The notes under the pieces are model-generated. The model ran no database searches and was not told the DNA's origin. It saw only the letters and a list, made by a program, of their open reading frames with translations. Below are positions 5,865 through 6,232 of a DNA stretch of 6,232 bases, in pieces (position 1 is the first letter of the stretch; each line of letters begins with the position of its first letter). The translations under genes were made by a program, and so were the position numbers. The stretch is from positions 1 through 6,232 of the forward strand of contig JAHDDA010000161.1 of assembly GCA_020629595.1 (NCBI GenBank), written 5' to 3'. The DNA comes from Chitinophagales bacterium. Lineage in GTDB: Bacteria > Bacteroidota > Bacteroidia > Chitinophagales > UBA2359.

Positions 5865-6232
5865 ATGAAAAAATATCTTTTAATTGTTTTTCTTATACTA
5901 AGTGTGTTATTTGCAGGCTATTACTTTTACAATAACATAACTTACAGCGAAGGAACACGTGCTGGTTATTTGGTAAAAATATCGAAAAAAGGCTTTGTAT
6001 TTAAAACCTACGAAGGGCAACTAAACTTAGGTGGTATAAGTGGTGGCGATATGAGTGCAATAGTTTCAAAAGATTACTGGGAATTTTCGGTTTCAAAATC
6101 TACGCCCGAAGTATTTGAAGAACTTCAGAAATACGAAGGAAAACAGATAAAAGTAAGCTATAAAGAAAAAATTGGAGCTTTCTTTTGGCAAGGAGATACT
6201 GATTATTTTGTTTATGATGTTAAACTTGTTGA
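5865..6232 (+). CDS. Small membrane-anchored or secreted protein, 3' end cut (often mislabelled '6-phosphogluconate dehydrogenase')
   Basis: From the ATG at 5865-5867 the frame stays open for 122 codons to the window edge. The N-terminus MKKYLLIVFLILSVLFAGYY is a single hydrophobic segment, either a signal anchor or an uncleaved signal peptide; no lipobox is seen. The remainder is a compact, strand-rich domain with the segments YSEGTRAGYLVKISKKGFVF, KTYEGQLNLGG, DYWEFSVSK, LQKYEGKQIKVSYKEK and GDTDYFVYDVKL. From memory this pattern matches a family of about 130-150 residues widespread in Bacteroidota that carries the product name '6-phosphogluconate dehydrogenase'. Nothing in it resembles that enzyme: no Rossmann GxGxxG motif, and far too short. 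The true function is unknown. It lies 113 nt after elaA, beyond an inverted repeat, so it is probably a separate transcript; no good TAnnTTTG promoter is visible ahead of it. Confidence 0.8.
   Translation, partial: MKKYLLIVFLILSVLFAGYYFYNNITYSEGTRAGYLVKISKKGFVFKTYEGQLNLGGISGGDMSAIVSKDYWEFSVSKSTPEVFEELQKYEGKQIKVSYKEKIGAFFWQGDTDYFVYDVKLV

Noticed and set aside
1..6232. Mobile elements, CRISPR arrays, tRNA or rRNA genes
   Set aside because: No transposase, regularly spaced repeats, terminal repeats with target duplication, or RNA-gene signatures were seen on either strand by eye.

Overview
The window looks like ordinary chromosome from a low-GC member of the Bacteroidota. This rests on three things: perfect TAnnTTTG -7 promoter elements (the Bacteroidota sigma-factor signature) ahead of genes, A-rich leaders without a clear Shine-Dalgarno sequence, and proteins that resemble Bacteroidota versions. 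Those proteins are a thioredoxin-fold/TPR protein, a tryptophan 2,3-dioxygenase of about 314 residues, and a small secreted protein often mislabelled '6-phosphogluconate dehydrogenase' in this phylum. I cannot place it below phylum level from the sequence.

Layout, left to right. Positions 1-1282 (minus strand) hold the housekeeping pair pyrH-frr (UMP kinase, then ribosome recycling factor, cut by the window edge), probably transcribed together from a promoter at about 1313-1320. The 117-bp gap 1283-1399 is divergent and also holds a promoter for a plus-strand, GTG-started, six-helix membrane protein of unknown function (1400-2068). That gene converges on a minus-strand gene for a secreted thioredoxin-like protein with C-terminal TPR-like helices (2119-3420). 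The intrinsic terminator of the thioredoxin gene overlaps the last codons of the membrane-protein gene. A second divergent intergenic region (3421-3627) carries promoters in both directions.

To its right lies a probable plus-strand operon: a secreted protein with two EF-hand loops (3628-4299), tryptophan 2,3-dioxygenase (4336-5280) and an ElaA-type GNAT acetyltransferase (5299-5751), with gaps of 36 and 18 nt and no convincing internal promoter. After a spacer with a 10-bp inverted repeat comes a small secreted or membrane-anchored protein (5865 onward) that runs off the right edge.

The genes do not form one obvious pathway. pyrH and frr serve pyrimidine nucleotide supply and translation. 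The dioxygenase opens the kynurenine route of tryptophan breakdown. The thioredoxin-like and EF-hand proteins would act outside the cytoplasm. I saw no mobile element, CRISPR array, tRNA or rRNA, and no clear sign of a new multi-gene system. No stretch longer than 300 bases lacks a gene.
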